From NCBI RefSeq assembly GCF_002006355.2, contig NZ_CP096980.1:3100001-3164000 (forward strand): DNA of 64,000 bases, in the 5' to 3' direction. Origin of the DNA: Clostridium felsineum DSM 794. GTDB lineage: Bacteria > Bacillota > Clostridia > Clostridiales > Clostridiaceae. Of the stretch, positions 7,622-15,326 are shown piece after piece; the stretch's first letter is position 1; each line of letters opens with the position of its first letter. Under the pieces are notes generated by a model. That model worked only from the letters and a program-made list of their open reading frames with translations, made no database searches and was not told where the DNA came from. The position numbers were made by a program, and so were the translations under genes.

Positions 7622-8299
7622 TTAATTGTATTTCTTTTCTAACATCTTTCTTATTTCTTTGAAGCTATAACCAAACTCTATAAAAACAGCTACTTCCTTC
7701 TCAACTTTCTTTAACTGTTCTAACTGCTCTTTCTGTAAGTGGTTTCGCAGATTATCCCTTTTTATAAGTCCTAATTCTACTTTCATATGTGTAGTAGTCT
7801 TGCCAAACAGCACCTTATAGACCATATCAGTATAATTTGCGTACAGATACTTATTTTTGGCAGTATCTAAATGTTCTTGTATAGCGTCTGTCATGTCATT
7901 TCTAATATCAATACCCTCACGTCTTGCAATTCTAATTGCTGATAATTCCGCCCTCATTCTATTAAATTCGTAGATAAATATTGACTTAATTTCCATAGCT
8001 TTTTGTGTAGTGTATGACATTGTTACTAACATAAAAGCTTCAAAGTTTAGTTCATACATTGGGAGTTTCTTGCCCTGCTTGCTAACATAATAGGAGGGTA
8101 CAAATTTGTACTGTCCTCGTAACTCACTGTTTTCAATGCTTTCAACCTTTTCTATTAGATTCTTAACATCTCTTAAGACTGTCTTATGCTCTTTATTAAA
8201 CTCTTCTGTTATAATCTTTGTATTACATATAATGTCAGTTTTCATGAAGTCCTTGTCGCTGAAATATACTAATGTACTCTTTTCTTTATTTACGCTCAT
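7622..8299 (-). CDS. Rha-family phage regulatory protein
   Basis: A 225-residue protein whose N-terminal domain (about residues 18-115) shows the Rha pattern: ITEEFNKEHKTVLRDVKNLIEK, then FVPSYYVSKQGKKLPMYELNFEAFMLVTMSYTT ending in an AMEIKSIFIYEFNRM helix. Rha proteins are phage regulators that can interfere with lysogeny or host growth. The C-terminal part (FGKTTTHMKVELGLIKRDNLRNHL) is helical and may bind DNA. It is the first gene after phage promoter motif copy D. The family match is clear from the YELNFEAF and MEIKSIF segments, but the direction of regulation cannot be told. Confidence 0.78.
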   Translation of the reverse strand: MSVNKEKSTLVYFSDKDFMKTDIICNTKIITEEFNKEHKTVLRDVKNLIEKVESIENSELRGQYKFVPSYYVSKQGKKLPMYELNFEAFMLVTMSYTTQKAMEIKSIFIYEFNRMRAELSAIRIARREGIDIRNDMTDAIQEHLDTAKNKYLYANYTDMVYKVLFGKTTTHMKVELGLIKRDNLRNHLQKEQLEQLKKVEKEVAVFIEFGYSFKEIRKMLEKKYN

Positions 8300-8334
8300 T
8301 TTTATTTTCCCCCTAGTATTTTTGTGTTACGCTC

Positions 8335-8365
8335 TATATTTGTAAATAACTTTTAACTTGTGACA
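8335..8365 (-). promoter_or_regulatory. phage-type promoter motif, copy D
   Basis: On the minus strand TGTCACAA (8365-8358) is followed after 17 bases by AATATA (8340-8335), one base from the CATATA consensus. It points into the Rha-like gene whose ATG is at 8299. Confidence 0.55.
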
Positions 8366-8419
8366 AATGGTTTTTGCCCCTTCTTAAATAAGTAACTGTA
8401 GGGTGTATATAAAAATGAG

Positions 8420-9166
8420 TTATTCTTCTTGTCCTTCGGCTTCTTTGTACTGCCAACAGTAGCCACCTGCTGACTTTTGTTTTCCCCTGCACACCTTGAC
8501 TATATTACCATTGTATATTCCTGTCTGCCTTTCTGCGTCCATCATGCTTGGAAATTCTGCTATTACTGCCCCTGTCTTTTTGTCTAGCTGTAGGACGGGT
8601 TTACATAGTTTCTGCTTTGTAGCTTCGCTGTGGGACTTACCATAAAAGGGGTGCTTTTCGCCAGTCCTCCCATAACTAGGGCACTTATCACCAGTCCTAC
8701 CATACATAGGGTTCTTTTCCCCTTTCTGTGCTTCTGAAATCTTCTGCTTTGTAGCTTCACAAACTTCCATTCCTGTATCTCCTCCACTGGTGCTGTTATA
8801 CCCATTTGTAAAACTACCATAACGGTAGATATAGAAGCACTCCTTGTAATTCAGTAGTAACAATGGAATCTGGTCTTCTAATATCTGCCATGTAAAGCCT
8901 TCCCAACCATATTTGCGAATTGCACGATAGAACTTATAGTCAAGTTTCTGTACGGTAGCGTCATATCGATGTTTCTTTTGCCTTTCGTGAAACCCCTTTC
9001 TAGTTTGTCCAACGTAACACTTCCCATTTACTTTGTTTACAGCCATATAGATAAGTCCAGTTTCTAGTTCTAGTTCTTCCCTTTTGCTCTGTTCTTCTGC
9101 CTCTTGTACCCCTTGAATATCACCGCTCGCCAAATTTGCGCTGTGGACATCTGTACCTTTTCCCAT
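8420..9166 (-). CDS. GIY-YIG endonuclease with NUMOD repeats, probable homing endonuclease
   Basis: A 248-residue protein. The GIY-YIG nuclease domain (about residues 37-125) starts GLIYMAVNKVNGKCYVGQT, with Arg55 and a downstream Glu as expected catalytic residues. Next come NUMOD3-type DNA-binding repeats (NPMYGRTG, CPSYGRTG, HPFYGKSHSEATKQK; about 150-185) and a C-terminal NUMOD1-like domain (KPVLQLDKKTGAVIAEFPSMMDAERQTG). This is the layout of free-standing phage homing endonucleases, which copy themselves into related genomes. GGGGGAAC precedes the ATG and promoter motif copy C lies about 30 bases upstream. No intron is evident around it. Confidence 0.88.
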   Translation of the reverse strand: MGKGTDVHSANLASGDIQGVQEAEEQSKREELELETGLIYMAVNKVNGKCYVGQTRKGFHERQKKHRYDATVQKLDYKFYRAIRKYGWEGFTWQILEDQIPLLLLNYKECFYIYRYGSFTNGYNSTSGGDTGMEVCEATKQKISEAQKGEKNPMYGRTGDKCPSYGRTGEKHPFYGKSHSEATKQKLCKPVLQLDKKTGAVIAEFPSMMDAERQTGIYNGNIVKVCRGKQKSAGGYCWQYKEAEGQEE

Positions 9167-10015
9167 CTCTGTTCCCCCTTTAGTTTTGCGTATATACAGA
9201 AATGAGTTAAACAGCTATGCAGTTGTGACGTTATATTTTTGTGGATTATTTTGTTAGTTACAAGAGATAGGGCGTAAGCCAGTGGGCGGTCTTTTCACGC
9301 ACACTATGTATTTGGTCTTTTAACGGTATAACTGCATATATAAATAGAGCAAAAGATGGTTAGGGGTAAAATTACAGAAGAAGTTGAAAGCCTTTATAAC
9401 AATTACTTATAACGGTGTAAATAGGTGAGCCACAGAAATAAAGAATTCACGTAAAACTACACTTTGAGTGGTCTGGCGAAAGATGGTTTTACAAGATGGT
9501 TTTTAACGCTACAAGTACTGATATAACAGCAAATAGGCGAGCATTTTCTGTTAAACAGTGAAACAGAGTGTAACTAACTCTCTATATCTCTTATTCTTCT
9601 CTCTCTTTTCTCTCTTTAAATACTGTAATAACGTAACCTTTACTGTATACCCCTCGCTACTGCTGTATAACCGTTATCCCACAGTACTTTACGCATATTC
9701 TGCAATAGGTGTTCGGGTACCCATTTACCCGCAATTTCACCAATTACCGGTTTAATAGAGATAGCACTACCAAGCCTTTGACCATCTTCTATGAACAAAC
9801 TGTTAACAGGCATACCCCTCCATGTTATACCCTTTTTAGGTGTTTATATCTGGTGTGTAAATATGCAATGAGTGTCCAACCCCCTTTAGCTATTTTAGCC
9901 CACTTATTAGCCCCGTATAGACGTTTTTTCTGTTCACTAGACCCATAGGACTTTTATTCAGTTTTAAGGGTGTGTATGGGCGTTATAAAAAGAAATAAGT
10001 TTTCGGGCTGACCCT
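9167..10015. other. gene-poor phage control region, possible origin
   Basis: About 0.85 kb without a convincing gene between the leftward block and the rightward antirepressor-like gene. It contains promoter motif copy C near its left end, several AAGATGGTT copies (9353, 9480, 9493), related AAATAGGYGAGC segments (9419, 9531), ATAACGGT or its complement at about 9320, 9410 and 9667, repeated ACTGTA-like words between 9620 and 9690, and an almost pure pyrimidine tract at 9575-9617. Short open frames here have no ribosome binding sites. Such a repeat-rich, divergently flanked gap would suit a lytic origin or operator region, but that is inference. Confidence 0.4.
9199..9230 (-). promoter_or_regulatory. 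phage-type promoter motif, copy C (variant)
   Basis: On the minus strand CGTCACAA (9230-9223) is followed after 18 bases by CATTTC (9204-9199). It points into the GIY-YIG endonuclease gene. Both boxes deviate slightly from the other four copies and the spacing is one base longer, so this may be a weaker promoter. Confidence 0.4.
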
Positions 10016-10046
10016 TGTCACAGCTCCCTAGCAGTTAACACATATA
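10016..10046 (+). promoter_or_regulatory. phage-type promoter motif, copy E, rightward
   Basis: TGTCACAG (10016-10023), 17 bases, then CATATA (10041-10046), on the plus strand about 57 bases before the antirepressor-like ATG. It is the only rightward copy and stands before the only rightward phage gene, which supports the promoter reading. Just downstream, GAAGGGCA occurs twice (about 10051 and 10070) within similar flanks, a possible operator. Confidence 0.6.
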
Positions 10047-10102
10047 CAGCGAAGGGCAGTAAAACAGCCGAAGGGCAAATACAGGATAAAGGAGCGTTAG
10101 AC

Positions 10103-10426
10103 ATGGTAGAGAAAAGGGTTAGCACAACAAAGGTGGACACTATATATTTATGGCAATTACTGTATAGTGGGCATGGCAGTAAAGACTGTTATACTGTTAG
10201 TGCAAGGGAACTGTATAATACGTTAGGGTATACAAACCCAATCTATTTTTATAACTGGATAAATAACGCAATTCGTGGGTACGTATGGCGTAAAGATATA
10301 GAATACAAGGAAGTGGAACGCGATTACCTTTTAACTTTTGAAAGTGCGTTGACCTTGGCGTTGGTAGATAGAAGGGCAGAAGTTAAGGCGGTGGCAAATT
10401 ATGCCTATGACCAACTCTGTAAGTAA
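10103..10426 (+). CDS. phage antirepressor-like (AntA/Rha-type) protein
   Basis: A 107-residue protein with the pattern of AntA/Rha-type N-terminal domains: VSARELYNTLGYTNPIYFYNWINNAI, an Arg/aromatic stretch (WRKDIEYKEVERDYLLTFESALTLAL) and a terminal VKAVANYAYDQL helix. Such domains occur in phage proteins that inactivate or modulate repressors. Here it stands alone without a second domain. GATAAAGGAGCG precedes the ATG, promoter motif copy E lies upstream and a terminator follows. It is the only rightward gene in the phage part, next to the junction with host DNA. Antirepressor function is inferred from domain resemblance. Confidence 0.62.
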   Translation: MVEKRVSTTKVDTIYLWQLLYSGHGSKDCYTVSARELYNTLGYTNPIYFYNWINNAIRGYVWRKDIEYKEVERDYLLTFESALTLALVDRRAEVKAVANYAYDQLCK

Positions 10427-10454
10427 GTGGGCAAAAGGATATAAAGAGCAGAAA

Positions 10455-10485
10455 AAAAGAGCGACTTTGGCGGGTTCGCTCTTTT
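10455..10485. terminator. bidirectional terminator near the prophage end
   Basis: AAAAGAGCGA (10455-10464) and TCGCTCTTTT (10476-10485) form a 10-bp stem with A- and T-runs on either side, so it can stop the antirepressor-like transcript and transcription from the host side. The stop codon of 10484-11089 falls inside its right arm. Confidence 0.8.
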
Positions 10486-11089
10486 AGGTGTGTAGCCTAT
10501 ATGTAAAAAGATAAATGGTATGTTTGGTGTGCTTTATATGTACCTTTTTTGTACCTACAGCGACTGCATTTGCTACAGGTGCTGCATCTCCGCTACTTAC
10601 AACTGGAATAGTATAACTTAAATTAGCATCTAGAGGATACCCATTTGCTTCTGATAAAACAAAAGGAGCTGCTTGAAGATTGCTAAAATTACTGTTAACT
10701 AAATCTGTAAATACGTTAACGGTTGCTCCTATGGAGCCAAATAATGTAACTTTTTTATTGAATATGCTGCTTGCTGGTACAGTTGAAATAACAGTTCCAA
10801 CACTATTCCTAAACTGTAATGTATACAAAAACGTAAATTTAAGTTCAATATCGTAATATCCCCTTCTAAAAGGATTTTCCGATTTATTTACCAGTAATAT
10901 ACTTCCTATTGAAAAACTATTTGCAACTATAACTACTGCTGCTGCATCACTTGGTGGATTAATTGGCTGGCCAGTTACACTGTCATATGCTAATTTTTCT
11001 ATACAATCTTGCTGCCTGCATTGATCATAAACTTTATTAGCTATAATACATTCTTGCTTAGCCTTTCCACTAGTATCACTAATAGCCAT
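10484..11089 (-). CDS. conserved clostridial protein, C-terminus probably replaced by prophage junction
   Basis: A 201-residue protein with no signal peptide. It begins ISDTSGKAKQECIIANKVYDQCRQQDC and continues with beta-rich sequence to ANAVAVG (about residue 180). From memory, clostridial relatives continue after such a segment with a hydrophobic, aromatic tail ending near a Tyr-Gly-Tyr-Cys motif. Here it instead ends in the basic tail KKVHIKHTKHTIYLFTYRLHT and stops inside a phage terminator, where base composition changes. The 3' end was therefore probably exchanged when the element integrated. GGGAGG precedes the ATG and a mother-cell-type promoter candidate lies upstream. The function is unknown; a spore-layer role is speculation. 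Confidence 0.6.
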   Translation of the reverse strand: MAISDTSGKAKQECIIANKVYDQCRQQDCIEKLAYDSVTGQPINPPSDAAAVVIVANSFSIGSILLVNKSENPFRRGYYDIELKFTFLYTLQFRNSVGTVISTVPASSIFNKKVTLFGSIGATVNVFTDLVNSNFSNLQAAPFVLSEANGYPLDANLSYTIPVVSSGDAAPVANAVAVGTKKVHIKHTKHTIYLFTYRLHT

Positions 11090-11156
11090 TGTAATACCTC
11101 CCTGTATTCAATTACAAACATGCTCACAACATGACAAATATTTATATTACATTATC

Positions 11157-11184
11157 TATAATATGAAGATAGCAAAAAATTGTG
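11157..11184 (-). promoter_or_regulatory. candidate SigK/SigE-type sporulation promoter
   Basis: On the minus strand CACA (11184-11181) and CATATTATA (11165-11157) are separated by 15 bases, resembling the mother-cell sigma-K pattern (mACm, about 16 bases, CATAnnnTA). It lies about 68 bases before the ATG of 10484-11089. A/T-rich host DNA gives chance matches, so this is tentative. Confidence 0.3.
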
Positions 11185-11192
11185 ATTACTTT

Positions 11193-11732
11193 TTACCTAT
11201 ATTCTTTTAAATATTTTTTCTCAAGATTAAATATCTTTTCTGAATTTAGGTCTTTTATTTTTTTTATAGGCGACCCTACATAAAGTGAAAATGGTTCTGT
11301 TATGGCATTACACTTTATTAAACTATTTGCACCTATATATGTGCCCTCACTTAAAGTAGCTCCTGGTAATATTACAGTATTTGCACCTACTGTGGAAAAT
11401 TTTTTTAAGATAATTGGTGCTGAGTATACATTTTTAAATTCATCTGGTACTGTTGGATTAGTAAGATATGAATTGGCATAATCATCTGTACTTGTAATTA
11501 TCTTGGTTCCCGTTGCTAGTGATGTAAAATCCTCCATTATAAAATTTTCATTTCCTGTTATACTTACAAAACTAGCTATATGAACATTGTTTCCTATTTT
11601 TATACTCTTTTTAGAATTTATAAAAACAAAATCATCTATTATAACATTATTTCCTATTTCAACATTTTCGGGAAAAGTTATTTTAGTCTTTCCATATATA
11701 ATTACATTTTTACCTATACTTTTAAAATTCAT
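11193..11732 (-). CDS. hexapeptide-repeat acyltransferase (sugar O-acetyltransferase-like)
   Basis: A 179-residue left-handed beta-helix protein with many hexapeptide repeats: KNVIIYGKTKI, ENVEIGNNVIIDDFVFI, IKIGNNVHIASFVSI, and near the C-terminus TVGANTVILPGATLSEGTYIGANSLI. The central loop contains DDYANSYLTNPTVP and ends before FKNVYSAPIILKKF. Such enzymes transfer acetyl or related groups from CoA to sugars; trimers form the active site. It closes a leftward block of glycosyltransferases and a sugar aminotransferase, suggesting modification of the same glycan, perhaps the amino sugar made by the DegT enzyme. The ATG has AGAGGC upstream. Confidence 0.8.
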   Translation of the reverse strand: MNFKSIGKNVIIYGKTKITFPENVEIGNNVIIDDFVFINSKKSIKIGNNVHIASFVSITGNENFIMEDFTSLATGTKIITSTDDYANSYLTNPTVPDEFKNVYSAPIILKKFSTVGANTVILPGATLSEGTYIGANSLIKCNAITEPFSLYVGSPIKKIKDLNSEKIFNLEKKYLKEYR

Positions 11733-11783
11733 AATTTAGCCTCTTTCTTAATTCTTACATATAATATCTTCAGCTTTTTACGT

Positions 11784-12608
11784 TTATGCCTTAATATTAC
11801 TATGCTCCCCCTTCCATTGAATAAGAAATTGCTTATATTCATTGGTATTAATTATCCCAATTTTATAAGCATAATAATTTAGTTCTTTCCATTCTATAGA
11901 AAACATCCTCGTTATACTACTTTTGTTTGTATTTTGCTTATCGTGAATTCTAAAATAACTTAACGTATCCGATAAGTAAATAAATCTCCCTTTGGATAAT
12001 AGTTGAAGCCATGCTGCTATATCTACAAGCGCACAAAACTGCTTACCCCAGAGCCTCCCAAATTTCTTGATATGCTCCTTTTTAAACAATACTGTCGTGG
12101 GTTCCCCAATAAAATTACCACGACTAAAAATAGTTCTTGCAACTTCCCTCCCACTTATTGGTCTATTAACATATTTTATTCTTTTAGTTGCATTTATATC
12201 TCTAAGTACTTTATCATTTTTATCAATAATACCTCTATGAGATGTAACAAGCGATATATTTTTATAGCTTTGAATACACTCTACCATTTTCATTATTTTA
12301 TTTTCATGAAACTTATCATCATCATTTAAAAAATTAATATATTTTCCCTTTGAAAGTTTATAACATCTATTCATATTATTTAATCCGAATTTTCCAAGCG
12401 GACCATTATTAAAATAATATCTTATATTCTTATACCTTTTCATATACTTACTTACAACTTGTTTACTCTCATAATTTGTACTATCATCACATATTACAAT
12501 TTCAATATTTTTATAACTTTGCATAACTGCACTCATTAAAGATTTATTTAAAAACTTTGGTCTATTAAAAGTAGGTATAAGTATACTTACTTTGGGTTCA
12601 TCCTTCAC
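11784..12608 (-). CDS. family 2 glycosyltransferase
   Basis: A 274-residue GT-A glycosyltransferase. It opens KVSILIPTFNRPKFLNKSLMSAVMQSYKNIEIVICDDS, the nucleotide-sugar-binding GT2 start, and has the metal-binding DxD-type motif in INFLNDDDKFHENKI (about residue 90). The C-terminal half (REVARTIFSRGNFIGEPTTVLFKKEH) fits acceptor recognition. I choose the GTG at 12608, preceded by AAAGGGTGG; a longer frame would overlap the previous gene and add residues unlike GT2 starts. It belongs to the 11.2-16.1 kb glycan cluster and probably adds one sugar to a cell-surface or protein-linked glycan. Substrate unknown. Confidence 0.85.
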   Translation of the reverse strand: MKDEPKVSILIPTFNRPKFLNKSLMSAVMQSYKNIEIVICDDSTNYESKQVVSKYMKRYKNIRYYFNNGPLGKFGLNNMNRCYKLSKGKYINFLNDDDKFHENKIMKMVECIQSYKNISLVTSHRGIIDKNDKVLRDINATKRIKYVNRPISGREVARTIFSRGNFIGEPTTVLFKKEHIKKFGRLWGKQFCALVDIAAWLQLLSKGRFIYLSDTLSYFRIHDKQNTNKSSITRMFSIEWKELNYYAYKIGIINTNEYKQFLIQWKGEHSNIKA

Positions 12609-12642
12609 TTCACACCACCCTTTTATATTCGCTAAAAAATAC

Positions 12643-13362
12643 TTACATTCTCTTTCCCCACTTTTTTTCAAATTTTATTTTATTAGTTCTAATTAATTTC
12701 CCATATCCATAGTTTCCGAAAGATACACATCCATAATGATGGATAAAGGTATCTCTGCAAATAAAAAGCCTATATCCTTTTCTACTTATTCTAAGACAAT
12801 AATCGTCATCTTCAAAATTTCCTGGTGTAAATCTTTCATCAAACAATCCCACTTTCTCCATTACAACTCTTTTTATAAGTATACAAAATCCAACTAATTT
12901 ATCTGTTTTAATCCACTTTCTACTGTTTGATATATTATATTTTTTCGAAAACTCATGCATTTCAACTAATGAATTATATTTTACATTTATTTGTTGTATA
13001 CCTGAACACCTATTGGTAACTGGACCTACTGCTCCTATTTCACTGTTACTATACAAACATTTTTTTAAATTTGAAAGCCAATTCTCTGCTACTACAACAT
13101 CATTATTTAAGAAAAGCATTTCACTACCAGATGCAGCTTTAATTCCAAGATTACAACCTTTAGGGAATCCCAAATTAGTACTATTATATATTTTTTTTAT
13201 ATCCTTTTGTCTGCTTAACCAATTCTTTGTTTCATCCTTAGAATTATTATCAACAACAATTATTTCGTAAGCCGATCTTTTTGTGTACTTTCTTATACTT
13301 TCTATACACTTTTTAGAATATAAAAAATTATTATATGTGAGTATTATTATACTTGTTTTCAC
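12643..13362 (-). CDS. family 2 glycosyltransferase (rhamnosyltransferase-like)
   Basis: A 239-residue GT-A protein. It starts KTSIIILTYNNFLYSKKCIESIRKYT, has EIIVVDNNSKD, then LGFPKGCNLGIKAASGSEMLFLNNDVVV with the Asn-Asn-Asp metal motif, and ends with FEDDDYCLRISRKGYRLFICRDTFIHH, the conserved GT2 segment that binds acceptor and metal. The pattern resembles rhamnosyl or N-acetyl-hexosaminyl transferases. It starts with GTG behind AGGGGGAT. It lies between two other GT2 genes in the same direction and is probably co-transcribed. Sugar donor and acceptor cannot be predicted. Confidence 0.85.
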   Translation of the reverse strand: MKTSIIILTYNNFLYSKKCIESIRKYTKRSAYEIIVVDNNSKDETKNWLSRQKDIKKIYNSTNLGFPKGCNLGIKAASGSEMLFLNNDVVVAENWLSNLKKCLYSNSEIGAVGPVTNRCSGIQQINVKYNSLVEMHEFSKKYNISNSRKWIKTDKLVGFCILIKRVVMEKVGLFDERFTPGNFEDDDYCLRISRKGYRLFICRDTFIHHYGCVSFGNYGYGKLIRTNKIKFEKKWGKRM

Positions 13363-13416
13363 TTTGGTATCCCCCTAAAAATTTGTGTAAATGTTGAAAA
13401 TACTGCATTAATATAT

Positions 13417-14226
13417 TCAAGACTTTATAAGTTCATTATATATAACCTTTTTTACTATTTTAAAATTATTATCATATTTAAATCCTAAAAATTTATTATA
13501 TTTATCTATAAGCTTTAAAGTCATTAAAATTTTACTTCTTTCACTTTTACCTGACCATTTTCCCTTTGAATGTACCCTATAAACTGAACATATTTGAGGA
13601 AGATATGCTATTGGTCCTTTTTCTGATATTGCTATATTAAACATCCAATCATACACAACCATATCGTAAAGACTTTCCTTAAGCTTATTTACACATACTT
13701 TTCTATACATACATGCTGAAAAATTACCTATTACATTACCTAACGTGAGTTTTTTGGTTGTTATAGTTTCATAAGAAAAACTGTTATTCCAAGCTTGAGT
13801 TTGTTTTGTATTATAAATCGTATTATATACAACAAATCTATTGAAGACAGCAGAATATCCTGTATGTCTATCTAAAAAATCGCTTTCCAGCTGAAGTTTT
13901 CTTTTACTTATCCAATAATCATCTCCCTCAAGAATTGCTATATACTCACCTGTACATTTTTTAAAACCTTCTTTATAATTTTTAGTTATCCCTAAGTTAT
14001 TAATATTAGAAAATACTTTTATTTGATCTGGATACTTCTCTCTATACTTATTAGCTATATTTAAAGTACCATCTTTAGATGAGTCATCCATTACTATAAT
14101 TTCATATTTAAATGTAGTTTTTTGAAGCAGTGCACTTTTAATTGCTTTTTCTATAAACCTAGATTGATTATATGTTATAATTAAGACACTTACTTTAATC
14201 TTTATATCACTATTCACACTTATCAC
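13417..14226 (-). CDS. family 2 glycosyltransferase
   Basis: A 269-residue GT2 enzyme. KVSVLIITYNQSRFIEKAIKSALLQKT is the nucleotide-binding start, YEIIVMDDSSKDGT follows, and EYIAILEGDDYWISKRKLQLESDFL carries the DD metal-binding motif (about residues 96-120). The C-terminal part contains a possible acceptor region (YDWMFNIAISEKGPIAYLPQICSVYRVH). Its ATG overlaps the DegT aminotransferase stop by four bases (ATGA), indicating translational coupling, so it may use the amino sugar made by that enzyme. Substrate specificity is unknown. Confidence 0.85.
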   Translation of the reverse strand: MISVNSDIKIKVSVLIITYNQSRFIEKAIKSALLQKTTFKYEIIVMDDSSKDGTLNIANKYREKYPDQIKVFSNINNLGITKNYKEGFKKCTGEYIAILEGDDYWISKRKLQLESDFLDRHTGYSAVFNRFVVYNTIYNTKQTQAWNNSFSYETITTKKLTLGNVIGNFSACMYRKVCVNKLKESLYDMVVYDWMFNIAISEKGPIAYLPQICSVYRVHSKGKWSGKSERSKILMTLKLIDKYNKFLGFKYDNNFKIVKKVIYNELIKS

Positions 14227-15302
14227 CCTAATTTTATAACCTTATTTATTGTATCTATTATTTTAATCTGCTCAGCACTTTTTAAAGAATCATACAGTGG
14301 TAAACACAAAATTCTTTTACTTATATCTTCTGCTATACACATTCTACTTGTTTCTACATAATCCAGATTAGCTAGGCATGGATAAAAATATCTCCTAGGC
14401 TTTACCCCTTCGTTTAATAGAGCTTTTAGAACCTTTTTAAGTAATTTTTCGCTTTCAAATACAATAGGCATATAGCTATAATTTAATGTACTATTTCTAT
14501 TATGCAGTTGAAATTTAACATTACCTTTTATATAATTAACGTAATTTTCATATACTCTTTTTCTACTCTTAATTATCTCATCTATATCATCTAAAACGCA
14601 TAATCCCATAGCAGCTTCAAATTCGTTCATTTTTGCGTTTATTCCTATGCCTTTTATAATTTCTTCACTCTTTATTCCAAAATTTCTAGCAAGAACTGCT
14701 CTTTCGTATAATTTATCATCATTTATTGCAAGAGCTCCACCTTCTATTGTATGAAATACTTTGGTTGCATGAAAACTTAATATTGATACATCTCCATAAG
14801 ACAATATACTCTTATCCTTATATTTAATACCAAAGGCATGAGCTGCATCATAAATCACTTTTAGATGTTTTCTTTTCGCTAATTTATATATGCTATCAAT
14901 ATCACAACTATTTCCAAAAACATGTACTGGTACTATAGCAGAGGTTCTTTCTGTAATGTTTTTTTCAATTAAATTTATATCTATATTAAAACTATCTTTA
15001 TCTATATCAACAAATATAGGGATAAGCCCTTCCCATAATAAACTGCTTGTTGTTGCAACAAATGAAAATGGCGTTGTTATTATTTCTTCTTTTATATTTA
15101 AAATTTTATATGCAATTTGAAGTGCTAAGGTTCCACTTTGAACAAGAACAATATTTTTTACTCCCAAATACTTCTGAAGTCTTTTTTCTAATCTTGTTAC
15201 CATCTCACCATTGTTCGTTACAATACCCGTGTTAAATATTTTTTTTATATAATCAGCATATTTATCAAATGGAGGAAGGTAAGTTTTAGTTACATTTATC
15301 AT
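14223..15302 (-). CDS. DegT/DnrJ/EryC1-family PLP sugar aminotransferase
   Basis: A 359-residue PLP enzyme of the family that transaminates keto-sugar nucleotides. The Schiff-base lysine is Lys181 in ILSFHATKVFHTIEGGA; Asp152 (IYDAAHAFG) contacts the cofactor ring; the N-terminal GTLALQIAY helix binds phosphate. Most relatives make amino sugars such as viosamine or perosamine bound to dTDP, UDP or GDP. It sits among glycosyltransferases and upstream of a hexapeptide acyltransferase, suggesting an N-acylated amino sugar in a surface glycan. GGAGG precedes the ATG. No dehydratase gene is in the window, so the keto-sugar must come from elsewhere. Confidence 0.85.
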   Translation of the reverse strand: MINVTKTYLPPFDKYADYIKKIFNTGIVTNNGEMVTRLEKRLQKYLGVKNIVLVQSGTLALQIAYKILNIKEEIITTPFSFVATTSSLLWEGLIPIFVDIDKDSFNIDINLIEKNITERTSAIVPVHVFGNSCDIDSIYKLAKRKHLKVIYDAAHAFGIKYKDKSILSYGDVSILSFHATKVFHTIEGGALAINDDKLYERAVLARNFGIKSEEIIKGIGINAKMNEFEAAMGLCVLDDIDEIIKSRKRVYENYVNYIKGNVKFQLHNRNSTLNYSYMPIVFESEKLLKKVLKALLNEGVKPRRYFYPCLANLDYVETSRMCIAEDISKRILCLPLYDSLKSAEQIKIIDTINKVIKLG

Positions 15303-15326
15303 ATTATCCTCCTTAAATAATTTAGA

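Noticed and set aside
8420..9166. Intron around the GIY-YIG gene
   Set aside because: No split gene or group I intron core was recognised at either side; neighbouring genes are complete, so it is called a free-standing endonuclease.
9558..9948. Two short overlapping rightward open frames in the phage gap
   Set aside because: No ribosome binding sites, unusual composition rich in Tyr, Leu and Cys, and they overlap the pyrimidine tract and repeats. I treat the region as non-coding.
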